Assembly: GCA_026983835.1 (NCBI GenBank)
Contig: JALSTH010000117.1
Span: forward strand, 1-35,994
Direction of reading: 5' to 3'
Length of the DNA stretch: 35,994 nucleotides
Source of the DNA: Candidatus Zixiibacteriota bacterium
GTDB taxonomy: Bacteria; Zixibacteria; MSB-5A5; UM-FILTER-46-8
In this document: one piece after another, positions 35,052-35,994 of the stretch
How positions within the stretch are numbered: position 1 is the stretch's first letter
How the letters are laid out: the number at the start of each line of letters is the position of its first letter
Position numbers and translations under genes: made by a program
Notes under the pieces: generated by a model
The model's database searches: none
The model's input: only the letters and a program-made list of their open reading frames with translations
What the model was told of the DNA's origin: nothing

Positions 35052-35926
35052 TTTACCTCCTTAAAGCTCTCCCTATCGTATTCCTCGATTTGTTTTATTA
35101 TCCCGCTATAAATAACTTCAAGTTGTTCTCGAAAATAAGGCAGCTCCCGATACAATAATTTCCCCTGCGAATAAAGCTCCGCCGCTTTCCTATCGTCTGG
35201 TATTTCAGCTAAAACAGGAATTTCCTCGTCCAAGCAATAATCATTTACCCCGCTATTTCCACTATCAGCTCTATTTATAATTACGCCGAAAGGTAAATAA
35301 AGCTGTCGCACCGTCTCCACCGCTATTCTAAGGTCATTCAGTCCAAAAGGAGTTGGTTCGGTTACCAATAACACATAATCGGTGTCCCGAACAGTTTCGA
35401 TGACCGGGCAGGATGTCCCCGGAGGGGCGTCTATAACCGCATCGAGAAAATCAGGTATCGCTTTTTTAACTTCGCGCACGAGGGGAGTAGCCGATGCTTC
35501 CCCCACATCAAGCTTCCCCGAAATGAATTTTATATTCCCGGAATCTCCCTCCATAATTACGCCTATTCTTCGAGGTTTCTCCTCAATTGCCTCTTCGGGG
35601 CAAACCAATTGGCAACCACCGCAACTATGACACAATTCGGGGAAAACCAAAGCCTTATCCAAAATTATAGTAATGGCATTATAAGCGCAGATTTTTTTAC
35701 ACTCTCCGCAGCCGGTACATAGATTCCCATCTATTTCGGGAACCAAAACGCTGACATCCCGCTCCCGACGGATCTCAGGCTTTAGGAAGAGATGGCCGTT
35801 GGGCTCTTCCACATCGCAATCGACATACAAAGCCTTATCGGTCATCTCCGCCATATACCTGACCAAATTGGTCGCAATTGTGGTTTTTCCGGTTCCACCC
35901 TTTCCACTCGCAACAGCTACCTTCAA
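35048..35926 (-). CDS. MinD/Mrp-family ATPase with inserted 2[4Fe-4S] ferredoxin domain (copy 2)
   Basis: 292 residues with the same build as the gene at 33785. It has Walker A SGKGGTGKTT (7-16), an inserted ferredoxin domain with Cys 70, 73, 76, 80 and 99, 102, 105, 109, then DAVIDAPPGTSCPVIE and LVTEPTPFGLNDL. The start is TTG at 35926. AGGAG lies seven bases before it, at the very end of the upstream gene, and the frame begins with the expected KVAVASGKGG. It overlaps the NifX-like gene by four bases. The order zinc-ribbon protein, MinD copy 2, NifX-like, MinD copy 1 indicates one operon. Confidence 0.88.
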   Translation of the reverse strand: MKVAVASGKGGTGKTTIATNLVRYMAEMTDKALYVDCDVEEPNGHLFLKPEIRRERDVSVLVPEIDGNLCTGCGECKKICAYNAITIILDKALVFPELCHSCGGCQLVCPEEAIEEKPRRIGVIMEGDSGNIKFISGKLDVGEASATPLVREVKKAIPDFLDAVIDAPPGTSCPVIETVRDTDYVLLVTEPTPFGLNDLRIAVETVRQLYLPFGVIINRADSGNSGVNDYCLDEEIPVLAEIPDDRKAAELYSQGKLLYRELPYFREQLEVIYSGIIKQIEEYDRESFKEVK

Positions 35927-35929
35927 GTG

Positions 35930-35994
35930 CTACTCCTGCCTTAACATAGGTGCGCCACATTTCGGGCAATTCTGCTGAGTGCAGGGAACGCCCC
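35930..35994 (-). CDS. C-terminal end of a zinc-ribbon protein, cut by window edge
   Basis: Only the last 20 or so codons are inside the window. They read GVPCTQQNCPKCGAPMLRQE and end at a TAG at 35932-35930. The CPKCG with the preceding Cys looks like the C-terminal zinc ribbon often seen on small proteins encoded next to NifX/MinD-type genes. The stop is three bases from the TTG of the next gene, so the two are co-transcribed. The rest of the protein cannot be judged. Confidence 0.65.
   Translation of the reverse strand, partial: GVPCTQQNCPKCGAPMLRQE

Overview
The window reads as chromosomal DNA of a Gram-negative-type, probably anaerobic bacterium. An outer-membrane plug/barrel protein and signal-peptide proteins, one ending in a FlgD-like Ig module, point to an outer membrane and hint at an FCB-group or related candidate phylum. 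Ferredoxin-dependent 2-oxoacid oxidoreductase genes and two MinD-type ATPases with inserted 4Fe-4S clusters point to anaerobic metabolism. The taxon is inference only. No rRNA, tRNA, CRISPR array or transposase was seen.

Layout. (1) 1-2475, minus strand: a left-truncated rtcB RNA ligase, its partner archease, and a ComF-like phosphoribosyltransferase. (2) 2670-5890, plus strand: a two-gene SbcD/SbcC-like (YhaO/YhaN-like) module. The nuclease-like partner has lost most of its catalytic histidines, and the ATPase has a membrane hairpin in its coiled coil. (3) 5940-9934, minus strand: a membrane pentapeptide-repeat protein and an AT-rich EcoRV-type restriction-modification pair. The pair lies between two 71-bp direct repeats, each carrying the promoter region of the pentapeptide gene. 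A broken second copy of that gene's 5' end survives at the far side. (4) 10083-16077, plus strand: a fused formiminotransferase-cyclodeaminase, a secreted metalloprotease-like protein, an ECF S-component-like membrane protein and an outer-membrane plug protein. (5) 16167-29702, all minus strand: malate dehydrogenase, a LarA homologue, a two-gene AAA ATPase/TOPRIM-like defence candidate with a G11 tract in the ATPase, nucleoside diphosphate kinase, the sucC-sucD-korD-korA-korB-korC cluster, a CCA-adding enzyme, carbamate kinase and a cyclic-2,3-diphosphoglycerate synthetase-like GTPase. (6) 30078-33698, plus strand: RarA and a secreted PHP-type metallohydrolase. (7) 33785-35994, minus strand: two MinD/ferredoxin ATPases flanking a NifX-like protein, and the tail of a zinc-ribbon protein cut by the right edge.

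How the genes fit together. Kor, SucCD and Mdh cover 2-oxoglutarate/succinyl-CoA/succinate and malate/oxaloacetate interconversion, with ferredoxin as electron carrier, usable in either direction. Carbamate kinase, the cPGS-like GTPase and FtcD suggest amino-acid or purine-derived one-carbon and carbamoyl metabolism. Genome defence appears twice, in the R-M cassette and in the ATPase/TOPRIM pair. DNA or RNA maintenance appears in RtcB/archease, RarA and the SbcCD-like pair.

The strongest candidates for something undescribed are the histidine-depleted SbcD-like protein coupled to a membrane-anchored SbcC-like ATPase, the EcoRV-type cassette that seems to sit behind a duplicated host promoter, and the G11 tract that could phase-switch a defence ATPase.
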